DNA from: Bacteroidales bacterium | GTDB lineage: Bacteria; Bacteroidota; Bacteroidia; Bacteroidales; Lentimicrobiaceae | Length of the DNA stretch: 64,000 bases | Assembly (NCBI GenBank): GCA_016788045.1 | Contig: JAEUTG010000004.1 | Coordinates: 147,571 to 211,570 of the forward strand | Reading direction: 5' to 3' | In this document: piece by piece, positions 54,328 to 62,065 of the stretch | Layout of the letters: each line of letters opens with the position of its first letter | How positions within the stretch are numbered: the stretch's first letter is position 1 | Program-made: the position numbers and the translations under genes | The notes under the pieces: model-generated | Seen by the model: the letters and a program-made list of their open reading frames with translations, nothing else | What the model was told of the DNA's origin: nothing | Databases searched by the model: none

Positions 54328-55425
54328 TTACCTGAAAGAGAATCCGGCCATGACAGGATAATGATCGGCATAAGGCTTTTTGGTTCGGGCATAGCCCCCA
54401 ACCACTAACCGCTTGTCAAAAAGGATATGATCGATCCGGATAGGGAAGGGGCTTTCAGCAAATGTGCCCGACATGCCCTGGCCTTTGCAGATCGCGGCAT
54501 CCTGAAAACCTTCTGATAGAGTTCCATAGGCATAGGAGGCCGGGGTATCATTGATATCACCGGCGATAACAACAGGATATGGCGAACTGAGCACACTTTC
54601 CCTGACTCTCATTACCTGAAAAGCTCTTTCCGGGTAGGACTTTCTGAGTTTTCTGTAAAATCCTTTAACATTTGAAACAAAGTTGGATGCAAAGCCTGAA
54701 CGTTGACCGGGTCTCAAAAGTCTTTTTTCTTTCAGGAGTTTAACAGATTCAAGATGCAGGTTATATACCCTGATTACACCTTCAGGAAATTGGATATCAG
54801 CGTACATCGCAAATGATTCAGCCTCGGGTGAATAGACAGTTCCCGATTGCTTAATCCGATACTTGCTTGCGATCATCAGGCAGAAGGCACTGCCATAGGA
54901 ATTTACCGAATAATTTGAGTATACTTTATAAGGCATTCTCATTTCGTAGGTTATTTCGTTCGGGTACTGAACCCGTAGCGCCTGCTTCAGCAGATATTCC
55001 TGCATACAAAGAACATCAGGATTCTGTTCGTTCACAAAATCCACGATTTTTATCTTACGCTGGGCTTTGGAAGAACCGAAGTTGATGTTGGTAAACCCCT
55101 GAACATTGTAGGTCAGAATCTTATAATTGTTCTGTTTTTGATCAGCGTTCGGGCTGCCCGTAAGAAAATGTTTCAGCATTACAGGCAAAGAAAGCAACCA
55201 CACAACCAGCAGCAAACGGAATAAAATACGCCTTCTGTAATAAAACGGGAGAAAAATAGTCAGCACAAGCCATATCAGTGGAAACCCAAGGGCAAAAAAA
55301 GCCGGAAAAACAAAATATGAAGGGCTGATGCTGGCGGCACTCAATGAAAGGACCATTGAAAGAATCAACAGTGCAGCAATAAATGATAAACTGGTTTTCA
55401 GCAGGAATTGCAGGCTTTGGTTCAT
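54328..55425 (-). CDS. Membrane-anchored endonuclease/exonuclease/phosphatase family protein (second copy)
   Basis: 365-residue protein with three N-terminal hydrophobic segments (about 10-85) and an EEP-fold domain (about 100-365). EEP motifs are YNVQGF, DVLCMQEYLL (metal-binding Glu), YNLHLESV, VIAGDINDTPASYAYG and the terminal RIDHILF plus KPYADHYPVMAGF with the catalytic Asp-His. Substrates of such proteins range from nucleic acids to phospholipids; a membrane anchor points to lipid or envelope phosphodiesters. It starts 9 bp after the paralogous upstream EEP gene, and the two clearly arose by duplication. Confidence 0.85.
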   Translation of the reverse strand: MNQSLQFLLKTSLSFIAALLILSMVLSLSAASISPSYFVFPAFFALGFPLIWLVLTIFLPFYYRRRILFRLLLVVWLLSLPVMLKHFLTGSPNADQKQNNYKILTYNVQGFTNINFGSSKAQRKIKIVDFVNEQNPDVLCMQEYLLKQALRVQYPNEITYEMRMPYKVYSNYSVNSYGSAFCLMIASKYRIKQSGTVYSPEAESFAMYADIQFPEGVIRVYNLHLESVKLLKEKRLLRPGQRSGFASNFVSNVKGFYRKLRKSYPERAFQVMRVRESVLSSPYPVVIAGDINDTPASYAYGTLSEGFQDAAICKGQGMSGTFAESPFPIRIDHILFDKRLVVGGYARTKKPYADHYPVMAGFSFR

Positions 55426-55434
55426 CTTGCCGGA

Positions 55435-56574
55435 TTAGTTATTCCTTAAACGCAGTGTCGCAGCGATAGGGTAGTGGTCAGAATGTGATTCTTTAATTCT
55501 GGTGAAGTCCGTTGATTCGAGTTCATCCCCATAAAGAATATAGTCGATCCTGAACGATGGGAATATTCCTGCATAGGTCTGTCCAAAGCCATTGCCAGAG
55601 TCCCTGAAAGCATCGTTAAGGCCTTCTGCGATTGTATGGTAAGAATAGGAGGAAGGGGTATCATTGAAGTCGCCGCAAACGATTACCGGGTGAGGTGATT
55701 TCCGGATGAGTTCTGCTACTTCCCTGGCTTGAGAAGCCCTTGCAATAAAAGCTTTCCTGAGTTTCGAGAATATTTTCAGGGAGTTTTTTTTGAACAATTC
55801 CTGATCTTCCGCCTGGTTGGCGATATCAGACATATAAAGGTAGTCTTCATTGCTGAATTTTATAGATTCCAGGTGCAGGTTAATAACCCTTATGGTATCA
55901 TTAAAACATAAGAGGTCGTTGACTATGCACAAGTTCAACCTGTTATTGCTGAATTTGATTGTTTCGGTTTTTACTACCGGCCACCTGCTGAAGGTCGCAA
56001 TTCCGAAAGGCCGGGCAGTGCCGTTTACTTTAATGAATTCGATGTGGCTGTGCTTGAGTCCCGTGTATTTTTTTATGGAATCACACATACTGGTTTTCCC
56101 TTTTCCCCCTGAGTGGTATTCCTGCAAGCACAAAACATCAGGCTGTAATGTCCCGGTCAGTTTAAGAATTTCTCTGGCATCTTCGCTGATTTTGCCTGAT
56201 TTCCAGTTATACCGGTCGAAAATTCTGACATTATAGGAAACGACCTTAAGACTACGCTCTGTTTTGGTTACCTTGTCTGGCAAACTGATCTGGTAAAATC
56301 CGGCCATTCTGCCCCAGCTCAGCAAGACGAATGCCAGTGAAACAAAAGCAAATCTCTTCTTTAGTAAGATCCAGAAAACAAGAAAAATGAAGTTAAGCAA
56401 GGCAAAATAAGGAAAAGCAAGGCCGGCAAAAGCCAACATCCAGAATTTGTCGGGAGGCACATAGGCTGCCAGAAATCCGGGTAACATAAAACCCAGTACA
56501 GCCAGATTGGCCAGAAACAGAATCCATGACAGAAATGAGTTTTTCCTTTTTCCTCTTTTTTCTTTGCCAGGCAT
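55435..56574 (-). CDS. Membrane-anchored endonuclease/exonuclease/phosphatase family protein (first copy)
   Basis: 379-residue paralogue of the next gene with the same layout: three N-terminal membrane segments (about 12-90), then an EEP domain. Motifs are SYNVRIFDRYNW, DVLCLQEYHSGGKGKT, INLHLESIKF, VIVCGDFNDTPSSYSYH and the catalytic RIDYILY plus SHSDHYPIAATL. The basic N-terminus (KEKRGKRKNS) indicates its cytoplasmic side, placing the EEP domain after an odd number of segments, possibly in the periplasm. It lies 8 bp after a rhomboid gene, a pairing that recurs beside mutL in Bacteroidota. Substrate unknown. Confidence 0.85.
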   Translation of the reverse strand: MPGKEKRGKRKNSFLSWILFLANLAVLGFMLPGFLAAYVPPDKFWMLAFAGLAFPYFALLNFIFLVFWILLKKRFAFVSLAFVLLSWGRMAGFYQISLPDKVTKTERSLKVVSYNVRIFDRYNWKSGKISEDAREILKLTGTLQPDVLCLQEYHSGGKGKTSMCDSIKKYTGLKHSHIEFIKVNGTARPFGIATFSRWPVVKTETIKFSNNRLNLCIVNDLLCFNDTIRVINLHLESIKFSNEDYLYMSDIANQAEDQELFKKNSLKIFSKLRKAFIARASQAREVAELIRKSPHPVIVCGDFNDTPSSYSYHTIAEGLNDAFRDSGNGFGQTYAGIFPSFRIDYILYGDELESTDFTRIKESHSDHYPIAATLRLRNN

Positions 56575-56582
56575 ATGGGTAG

Positions 56583-57518
56583 CTACTGATTTTTCTGACT
56601 GTTCGAAAACAATATTTCCTTTTCTTCTTTCGACAGGCTGTCATAACCAGATCTTGAGATTTTTTCAAGAATCGAGTCAATTTTCTGCTGTTTCAGCACT
56701 TTTTGCCGGTTGTATTCGTCATCAGAAAGAGGTCTTCCTCCTTTGTGTACTTTGAACCGGGCTGACTTTCGTTTGCCTTTGTTATTAAAATCAATTCTGT
56801 AAAAGACATTAAGCAGTCGGGCAGGATCAAACTCCGGAAGCATTTTTGCATAGGCAAAGCCCCACAGCGCTCCTCCGAGGTGGGCAATGTGACCGCCGGC
56901 ATTGCCTGAGCTCAACATCATCAGATCGATAAGGATAGTAATTAAAGCAATATATTTAATTTTTAAGGGCCCGATAAACAGCATATGCACCGTGTAATCC
57001 GGCACATAGAATGCAATTGCAACCACGATGGCCAGCACAGAAGCCGAAGCACCCAATGCAACTGCAGTTTCCCGGGCCAGGCTGAAAACCGGGAAAAAGT
57101 TGAATGCAGCAATATAAAAAACCGCTCCGGCTAACCCTCCGAAAATATAGGTTGCCAATAATTGCTTTTGCGAAAGATATTGAATGAATATTACTCCGAA
57201 CCAATACAACCACAGCATATTGAACAGAATGTGCAGAAAATCAATCTGCAGAAACATATAGGTCAGAATAGTCCAGGGTTTGTTCAGCAGAACTCCGGTG
57301 TTTGCAGGTACAGCAAGGAAATCAGTAATCAAGCTTCTTACCAGTTCCTTTGAAGTACCGGTAGATGCAGCTTCAGGGCCTGAGAAAAGGAAAGCAAAAT
57401 TGCTTACCAGCGCGATGCCAAACCAAACAAAGAGGTTGACGAGGATAAGAACCTGCAATTCCTCCCTTCGCTTGAAGAAGATTTTTATCCTTTCAATGGG
57501 AGAAACCTGTTGGAACAT
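56583..57518 (-). CDS. Rhomboid family intramembrane serine protease (C-terminal extension)
   Basis: 311-residue polytopic protein with about six membrane segments. The catalytic serine lies in ALGASASVLAIV (GxS motif) and the partner His in IAHLGGALWGFAYA. The conserved FLHILFNMLWLYWFG near residue 95 belongs to the first active-site loop region. Residues about 240-311 form a hydrophilic cytoplasmic tail rich in Lys/Arg, longer than in the neighbouring rhomboid. It would cleave membrane-protein substrates within the bilayer. It lies between the other rhomboid (128 bp upstream) and an EEP gene (8 bp downstream). Confidence 0.9.
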   Translation of the reverse strand: MFQQVSPIERIKIFFKRREELQVLILVNLFVWFGIALVSNFAFLFSGPEAASTGTSKELVRSLITDFLAVPANTGVLLNKPWTILTYMFLQIDFLHILFNMLWLYWFGVIFIQYLSQKQLLATYIFGGLAGAVFYIAAFNFFPVFSLARETAVALGASASVLAIVVAIAFYVPDYTVHMLFIGPLKIKYIALITILIDLMMLSSGNAGGHIAHLGGALWGFAYAKMLPEFDPARLLNVFYRIDFNNKGKRKSARFKVHKGGRPLSDDEYNRQKVLKQQKIDSILEKISRSGYDSLSKEEKEILFSNSQKNQ

Positions 57519-57646
57519 AGGTCAATGATTTTTACACTAAATTTCTGATTCATTCCATTCACCGTGCAACACTCACAACTCACTCCATTTAAATTACCTG
57601 AGATTGTCAGCGAAGCCAGGTTTCACAAATTTCTTTATCTGGTCCT

Positions 57647-58507
57647 CTAATCCCAGTTGTTATAACGCCTCAACTTCTTATTCCAGTATCTGATCAGGAA
57701 AAATCCGAAGATCATTCCACCGAGGTGCGCAAAATGGGCAACATTGTCGCCGGGGTTGTTGGCAAAACCAAAATATATCTCAGCAGCTCCGTAAAGAATT
57801 ACAAACCATTTGGCCTTTATCGGGAAAAAGAAATAGAGATAAATCAGTGAATTCGGGAACATCATCCCGAAAGCCAGCAGAATACCGAAGACAGCTCCGG
57901 AAGCACCAACTGTTGGTACATCCATCTGAATGTTAATCAGATCGTTCATGTAACCCGAAGCCTGGTTCACAAAGGCCACATTGCCCGGATCTGATTCCCA
58001 GGCATTGATGAAACTGATCAGGTGACTCTTGTACCCCGGATAATGTTCATCAAGAAACGCCGTAAACACAGATGGGTCAGGGGCTTGCATCACAGCTGCA
58101 GCATCTGCCTGAATGCCTGAGATCGTTATCCACAAAACAGCCATATGGACCAAAGCAGCCCCGATTCCGGTAATCAGGTAATAGGTGAGGAATCGTTTTC
58201 CACCCCAGACATTCTCAAGAGTGTATCCGAACATCCATAAGGCAAACATATTAAATATTAAATGGGTAGGATCTAACATTCCGGAGTTGCCATACCCTCC
58301 ATGCAGAAACATGTAACTCACAAGTTGGGCAGGATTATATTTTGATGATTCATAAAAATGCAACCCTGCAAAATCAACCAGATCAATGTGAAAAACCTGC
58401 AAAAATGTAATCTGGGCAAGATAAATGAGGACATTTATAATCAATATATTCTTAACCACAGGCGGCAACATGCTAAAGCCCCTTGGAGAGTATTGCTGTA
58501 AATTCAT
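57647..58507 (-). CDS. Rhomboid family intramembrane serine protease
   Basis: 286-residue polytopic protein with about six membrane segments. The catalytic serine is in VGASGAVFGILLAFG and the His in VAHFAHLGGMIFGFFLIRYW. HLIFNMFALWMFGYTLENVWG precedes them. A large inserted loop (about 130-175, rich in acidic and aromatic residues) lies between segments and probably faces the periplasm. It is 8 bp after mutL and 128 bp before the second rhomboid, all on the minus strand. Its substrates are not indicated by the sequence. Confidence 0.92.
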   Translation of the reverse strand: MNLQQYSPRGFSMLPPVVKNILIINVLIYLAQITFLQVFHIDLVDFAGLHFYESSKYNPAQLVSYMFLHGGYGNSGMLDPTHLIFNMFALWMFGYTLENVWGGKRFLTYYLITGIGAALVHMAVLWITISGIQADAAAVMQAPDPSVFTAFLDEHYPGYKSHLISFINAWESDPGNVAFVNQASGYMNDLINIQMDVPTVGASGAVFGILLAFGMMFPNSLIYLYFFFPIKAKWFVILYGAAEIYFGFANNPGDNVAHFAHLGGMIFGFFLIRYWNKKLRRYNNWD

Positions 58508-58515
58508 TAGTTAGT

Positions 58516-60351
58516 TTATTTTAAAAATCGTTTTTCAATTTCATCGGTACTGATCAACGTTGTGATGATCCTCCCTGACGGGCTCACATTGGGAACACTG
58601 CAGGCAAACAAATCATCGACAAGGGCCTGCATTTCTTCAACAGTCAATGCTTTCCCATGCCTGACCGACATGTTTTTCGCCATGGCCCTGGCAAGGTTAT
58701 TTTTCCTGTCAAGTTTCAGGCCAAGCTGGTTGTTTTTGTAATTTTCCAGGATGTTTTCAAGGAGAACCTGCAGATTTTCATCGGGGAAGTCGGCAGGTGT
58801 TCCGTTAACAATAAAGGTGTTTTGTCCGAAAGGCTCAATCAGAAAGCCGAGCAAAACAATCTCGGGAAGCAATTCAGTGACAAGCTCAGCGTCTGAAGCT
58901 GACAATTTAACAGTCTGAGGGAAAAGTTGTTGCTGTGTGAGGCTTCTTTTTTGCTCCATTCGCGCGAGATACTGCTCAAACAGGATGCGCTCATGGGCTG
59001 CCTGCTGGTCAATCAGCATGATCCCTGATTTAACTTTAGAAACAATATACTTGTTCAGGAACTGCATAAAACCTGTCTCATCCCTGCTGTCAGCCCCGAA
59101 ATCGGCTTTAAATGTCATGGTCTGCCCGGAATACTCAGGATCAGTGCTTTCGCTTTTCAGATCCGAATAAAGCTTTTCCCATTGATCGGTTGCCGGAGTC
59201 CGGCTTATGTTACCCGGCGACAAACGCAGTTCCGGCTGCGGATTCTTGACAAAGGGATTAAATTCCGGATTTACATCCACCCCGGGAATCACAACCTGCT
59301 TGTTTCCCGGAACACCGAAATCAAACATTGGGTTCAGGTCAAAATCAAAGGTTGATGATATACTGTATTTACCCAGCGACGCCCTGACGGCAGATTTGAG
59401 TATCGCATAGATGCTCTGATGTTCCTGAAAATTGACCTCGGTCTTGGTCGGATGAATATTGATGTCAATCTGACTGGTTTCAACTTCAAGATAGATGAAG
59501 TAAGAGGGGTAGTTTCCTTCAGGGATCAGGTCACTGAAGGCTTCTTCTACTGCATGGTTGAGGTAAGGATGCCTGATAAACCGGTTGTTGGCGAAGAAAA
59601 ACTGCTCACCTTTGGTTCGTCTCGAGCTCTCAGGCTTCCCAATGAAACCCGATATGCGGACAACATCAGTATCCTGGTTAACCGGAATCAGTTTTTCAAG
59701 ATTTCCTGTTCCCATCACATTGGCGATCCGCTGTTTAAGGTTGGAAACCGGTAACTGAAAGAGGGGTTTGCCGTTGTTGCTGAACGAAAAGGCAATGTCG
59801 GGATGAACCAGCGCTACCCGCTGAAATTCATCAATAATATGACGGAGCTCCGCCGGATCGGACTTAAGGAAGTTTCTTCTTGCAGGAACGTTGAAAAACA
59901 GGTTCTTCACCATGAAAGAAGTTCCTGCCTGGCAGGCGCAGGCTTGCTGACTTTTAACCGAGGATCCTTCTATGATCAGTTGTGTTCCAAGCTCATCTTC
60001 AAAACGTCTTGTTCTGACTTCTACCTGGGCAATGGCCGCGATGGATGCGAGTGCTTCACCCCTGAATCCCAGGGTTTTAATCCTGAAAAGATCATCAGCA
60101 GTCTTGATCTTCGAGGTGGCATGACGCTCAAAACTCATGCGGACATCTGTGGGAGACATCCCGCAGCCGTTGTCTATAACCTGTATCAGTGTTTTCCCTG
60201 AATCCTTGATTATCAGATCGATATTCCGGCTACCGGCATCTATGGCATTCTCCAGTAATTCTTTTACCGCTGAAGCAGGCCGCTGAATCACTTCACCGGC
60301 AGCAATCTGATTGGCAACGGAATCGGGTAACAGCCTGATGATATCTGACAT
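58516..60351 (-). CDS. mutL: DNA mismatch repair protein MutL
   Basis: 611-residue mismatch-repair ATPase. GHKL motifs are VKELLENAIDAGSRNI (about 29-44), VIDNGCGM and RGEALASIAAI (about 96-106). The transducer ends near residue 335, a variable linker follows, and the C-terminal dimerisation domain starts near 420. The endonuclease-type motif DQHA-x2-E-x4-E is nearly kept (D448-QQA-AHERILFE), but its His is Gln and no CPHGRP motif follows (VPNVSPSGRI instead). The nicking activity found in many MutL proteins is therefore doubtful. It is followed by two rhomboid genes, a recurrent Bacteroidota order. Confidence 0.97.
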   Translation of the reverse strand: MSDIIRLLPDSVANQIAAGEVIQRPASAVKELLENAIDAGSRNIDLIIKDSGKTLIQVIDNGCGMSPTDVRMSFERHATSKIKTADDLFRIKTLGFRGEALASIAAIAQVEVRTRRFEDELGTQLIIEGSSVKSQQACACQAGTSFMVKNLFFNVPARRNFLKSDPAELRHIIDEFQRVALVHPDIAFSFSNNGKPLFQLPVSNLKQRIANVMGTGNLEKLIPVNQDTDVVRISGFIGKPESSRRTKGEQFFFANNRFIRHPYLNHAVEEAFSDLIPEGNYPSYFIYLEVETSQIDINIHPTKTEVNFQEHQSIYAILKSAVRASLGKYSISSTFDFDLNPMFDFGVPGNKQVVIPGVDVNPEFNPFVKNPQPELRLSPGNISRTPATDQWEKLYSDLKSESTDPEYSGQTMTFKADFGADSRDETGFMQFLNKYIVSKVKSGIMLIDQQAAHERILFEQYLARMEQKRSLTQQQLFPQTVKLSASDAELVTELLPEIVLLGFLIEPFGQNTFIVNGTPADFPDENLQVLLENILENYKNNQLGLKLDRKNNLARAMAKNMSVRHGKALTVEEMQALVDDLFACSVPNVSPSGRIITTLISTDEIEKRFLK

Positions 60352-60372
60352 AGGGGGCCGGTTAATTATTGG

Positions 60373-60633
60373 TTACCGCAAAAAGATAAAATACAGCAAC
60401 AGAATTACTCCGATCAGGTACATATACAGTGTACGTTTGGAAAGCATGTTGTTTCGCTTCTCCCTGATCCGCCAGTTCTCACGGATTTTTGACCGAAGGT
60501 TACTTTCTTCTGAATCAGCAGTCTCAGTTAATTTTCTGAGCCTCTCCTGCATTTCTTCCTTCTCCTTGTCATAAAAAAGCGGTTTGTAATTAAATTGCTT
60601 TGGTTTTCCAACCCTGAATGCAACGATTTTCAT
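60373..60633 (-). CDS. Small single-pass membrane protein upstream of mutL
   Basis: 86-residue protein with an N-terminal hydrophilic part (KIVAFRVGKPKQFNYKPLFY), a charged coiled-coil-like segment (about 22-60) and one C-terminal membrane helix (about 68-85, YMYLIGVILLLYFIFLR). The start is ATG 60633; the frame continues upstream, but the extra 23 residues look unrelated. It is 21 bp before mutL on the same strand. No enzyme motif is present. Similar short proteins precede mutL in Bacteroidota by recall; the function is unknown. Confidence 0.7.
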   Translation of the reverse strand: MKIVAFRVGKPKQFNYKPLFYDKEKEEMQERLRKLTETADSEESNLRSKIRENWRIREKRNNMLSKRTLYMYLIGVILLLYFIFLR

Positions 60634-60726
60634 AGTTTTCCCGATTAGATCTGAACCAGAAGTCAATGCTGAATGATTGACCATGTTTTGATACCTGATC
60701 ACAAGTCCGGTACATCAAACATCTTA

Positions 60727-60754
60727 CAAAAATACCATTTTTTCCATAATTTTG
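60727..60754. promoter_or_regulatory. Back-to-back divergent promoters for the mutL cluster and the GroES-like gene
   Basis: Minus-strand TATTTTTG (60727-60734) and plus-strand TAATTTTG (60747-60754) both match TAnnTTTG exactly and lie only 12 bp apart. The minus transcript would have an ~87-base leader before ATG 60633, the plus transcript about 37 bases before ATG 60799. Clear -33 TTTG elements were not found, so strength is uncertain. Such overlap would make the two promoters compete for polymerase. Confidence 0.5.
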
Positions 60755-60798
60755 CCCGCAGAAATCTTGTACAACAGCAGATTTAAAGCTCTTAGAAC

Positions 60799-61185
60799 AT
60801 GAAGACGATAGCATCTGCCGGATACAGCAAACTGATTGTTGTCGGCGACCGTTTGCTGATTAAACCGCTTTCACTATCAAAGAAAACAAAAGGAGGGTTG
60901 TTTCTTCCGCCAGGATACAGCGAAAAGGAAGAAATCCAATCGGGATATGTGGTGAAGGTGGGACCGGGGTATCCGGTTCCTTCTCTGGGTAGTGATGAGC
61001 AGGAGCCCTGGAAACAGGATTCCGGCAACGTGGTAAAATATATCCCGCTTCAGGCCAGGGAAGGCGACCTTGCGATTTTCATGCAGAAGGGTGCGATCGA
61101 GATCGTGTATAACGATGAAAAGTTGTTTGTTGTACCACAGAATTCTGTGCTGCTCATTGAGCGGGATGAAGAACTGATACAATAA
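60799..61185 (+). CDS. GroES-like co-chaperonin family protein
   Basis: 128-residue protein, longer than a standard GroES (about 95). VVGDRLLIKPLSLSKKTKGGLFLPPGYSEKEEIQSGYVVKVGPG is the Cpn10 barrel with the mobile-loop position (residues about 27-38). The later part (YIPLQAREGDLAIFMQKGAIEIVY) also fits. A polar insert of about 20 residues (VPSLGSDEQEPWKQDSG) interrupts the barrel. No groEL is adjacent, and the insert suggests a specialised paralogue rather than the housekeeping GroES. It stands alone between a divergent promoter and a terminator. Confidence 0.85.
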   Translation: MKTIASAGYSKLIVVGDRLLIKPLSLSKKTKGGLFLPPGYSEKEEIQSGYVVKVGPGYPVPSLGSDEQEPWKQDSGNVVKYIPLQAREGDLAIFMQKGAIEIVYNDEKLFVVPQNSVLLIERDEELIQ

Positions 61186-61214
61186 GAAGCAGGTCAGGTA
61201 TTCAGGTTAATAAA

Positions 61215-61248
61215 AAAAATCCTTTAAAGAGAACTTTAAAGGATTTTT
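61215..61248. terminator. Bidirectional terminator after the GroES-like gene
   Basis: A perfect 15-bp inverted repeat (61215-61229 and 61234-61248) encloses a 4-base loop. It has an A run on one side and a T run on the other, so it can end both the plus-strand GroES-like transcript and the facing minus-strand gene that ends at 61268. The stem is AT-rich, so efficiency is uncertain. Confidence 0.8.
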
Positions 61249-61267
61249 CTTGTAACAATATGCGAAG

Positions 61268-61795
61268 CTATGCCTTTGCCAGTGCCGGGAATTTAATGCT
61301 GAAAAGATAGAACCCGCCAAAAAAGACTGTACTGTAGAAAAGATCTCCGATCAACCCGTTGTTGAAGAAGGGGATTCCGGCTGCATAAGCCATCATCAGT
61401 CCTGAGAAATTGGCCGGATAGGGCATCATACCACTCATCCAGGCCCCGAAATTGGTTATCAGAAAAAATAAAACGGAAGATACCACCGAGGCAAGTGCCA
61501 CATTCCCTGCTTTGATGCGGTTTCTGAGCATAAATCCAATGGCAACAGTGATCGCAAAGGCGAAATAAACAGCAATCATGGTTGAATGAAACCCGATAAA
61601 AAGGTCGCTGATAAACAATGCGGCAAAGGGAATCAGAAACGCCATTGACTTTCTGCTGATGATTGCCCCGCTGAACAAAGCGATGGCCGCTACCGGTGTG
61701 AAATTAGGCCAATGGGGGATTAAACGAAGGATAACTGCCGCAATCACAGCAATGTAAACAACCACCAGCCTTGGTGTAAACAGACTTTTTATCAT
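61268..61795 (-). CDS. DUF6580-type small membrane protein
   Basis: 175-residue polytopic protein with five or six hydrophobic segments. The pattern RLIPHWPNFTPVAAIALFSGA, FLIPFAALFISDLFIGFHSTM and ITNFGAWMSGMMPYPANFSG matches the DUF6580 putative transport family, distantly like the substrate-binding subunits of ECF vitamin transporters. No ATPase or T-subunit gene is adjacent. A cobalamin riboswitch, sometimes found upstream of relatives, was not recognised in the preceding 270 bp. It has its own -7 box and a shared terminator. Substrate unknown. Confidence 0.75.
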   Translation of the reverse strand: MIKSLFTPRLVVVYIAVIAAVILRLIPHWPNFTPVAAIALFSGAIISRKSMAFLIPFAALFISDLFIGFHSTMIAVYFAFAITVAIGFMLRNRIKAGNVALASVVSSVLFFLITNFGAWMSGMMPYPANFSGLMMAYAAGIPFFNNGLIGDLFYSTVFFGGFYLFSIKFPALAKA

Positions 61796-61822
61796 ATTTA
61801 TGAGTTGTTAAATTTCAGGCTT

Positions 61823-61830
61823 CAAAATTA
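61823..61830 (-). promoter_or_regulatory. Candidate -7 box for the DUF6580-type gene
   Basis: On the minus strand, 61823-61830 reads TAATTTTG, an exact TAnnTTTG match, giving a leader of about 20 bases before ATG 61795. The -33 element is not clear. Confidence 0.45.
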
Positions 61831-62065
61831 ACAAAGGTTTTCAATAATCGTTCAACTAATATCCTTATTTATGCCTGATCCGGATTGTTTTAACCAAAAA
61901 CTGGCAGTTGAGCGGTACCTTCCGGTTATTTGCCGGAAAAACAGAGGTGTGAAAGACTGAAACTGCCTTTGATGTTGAAAAGTTTTGGCAGGCTGTGTGA
62001 AAAAACCATCAATACAGAAAATACCAAAATAGAATATTGCTTAAGTTTGCTGAAAAAACAGGCTG

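Noticed and set aside
61796..62065. Cobalamin or other riboswitch upstream of the DUF6580-type gene
   Set aside because: No conserved B12-box-like sequence or multi-stem structure was recognised; only a small hairpin near 61920-61938 is present.
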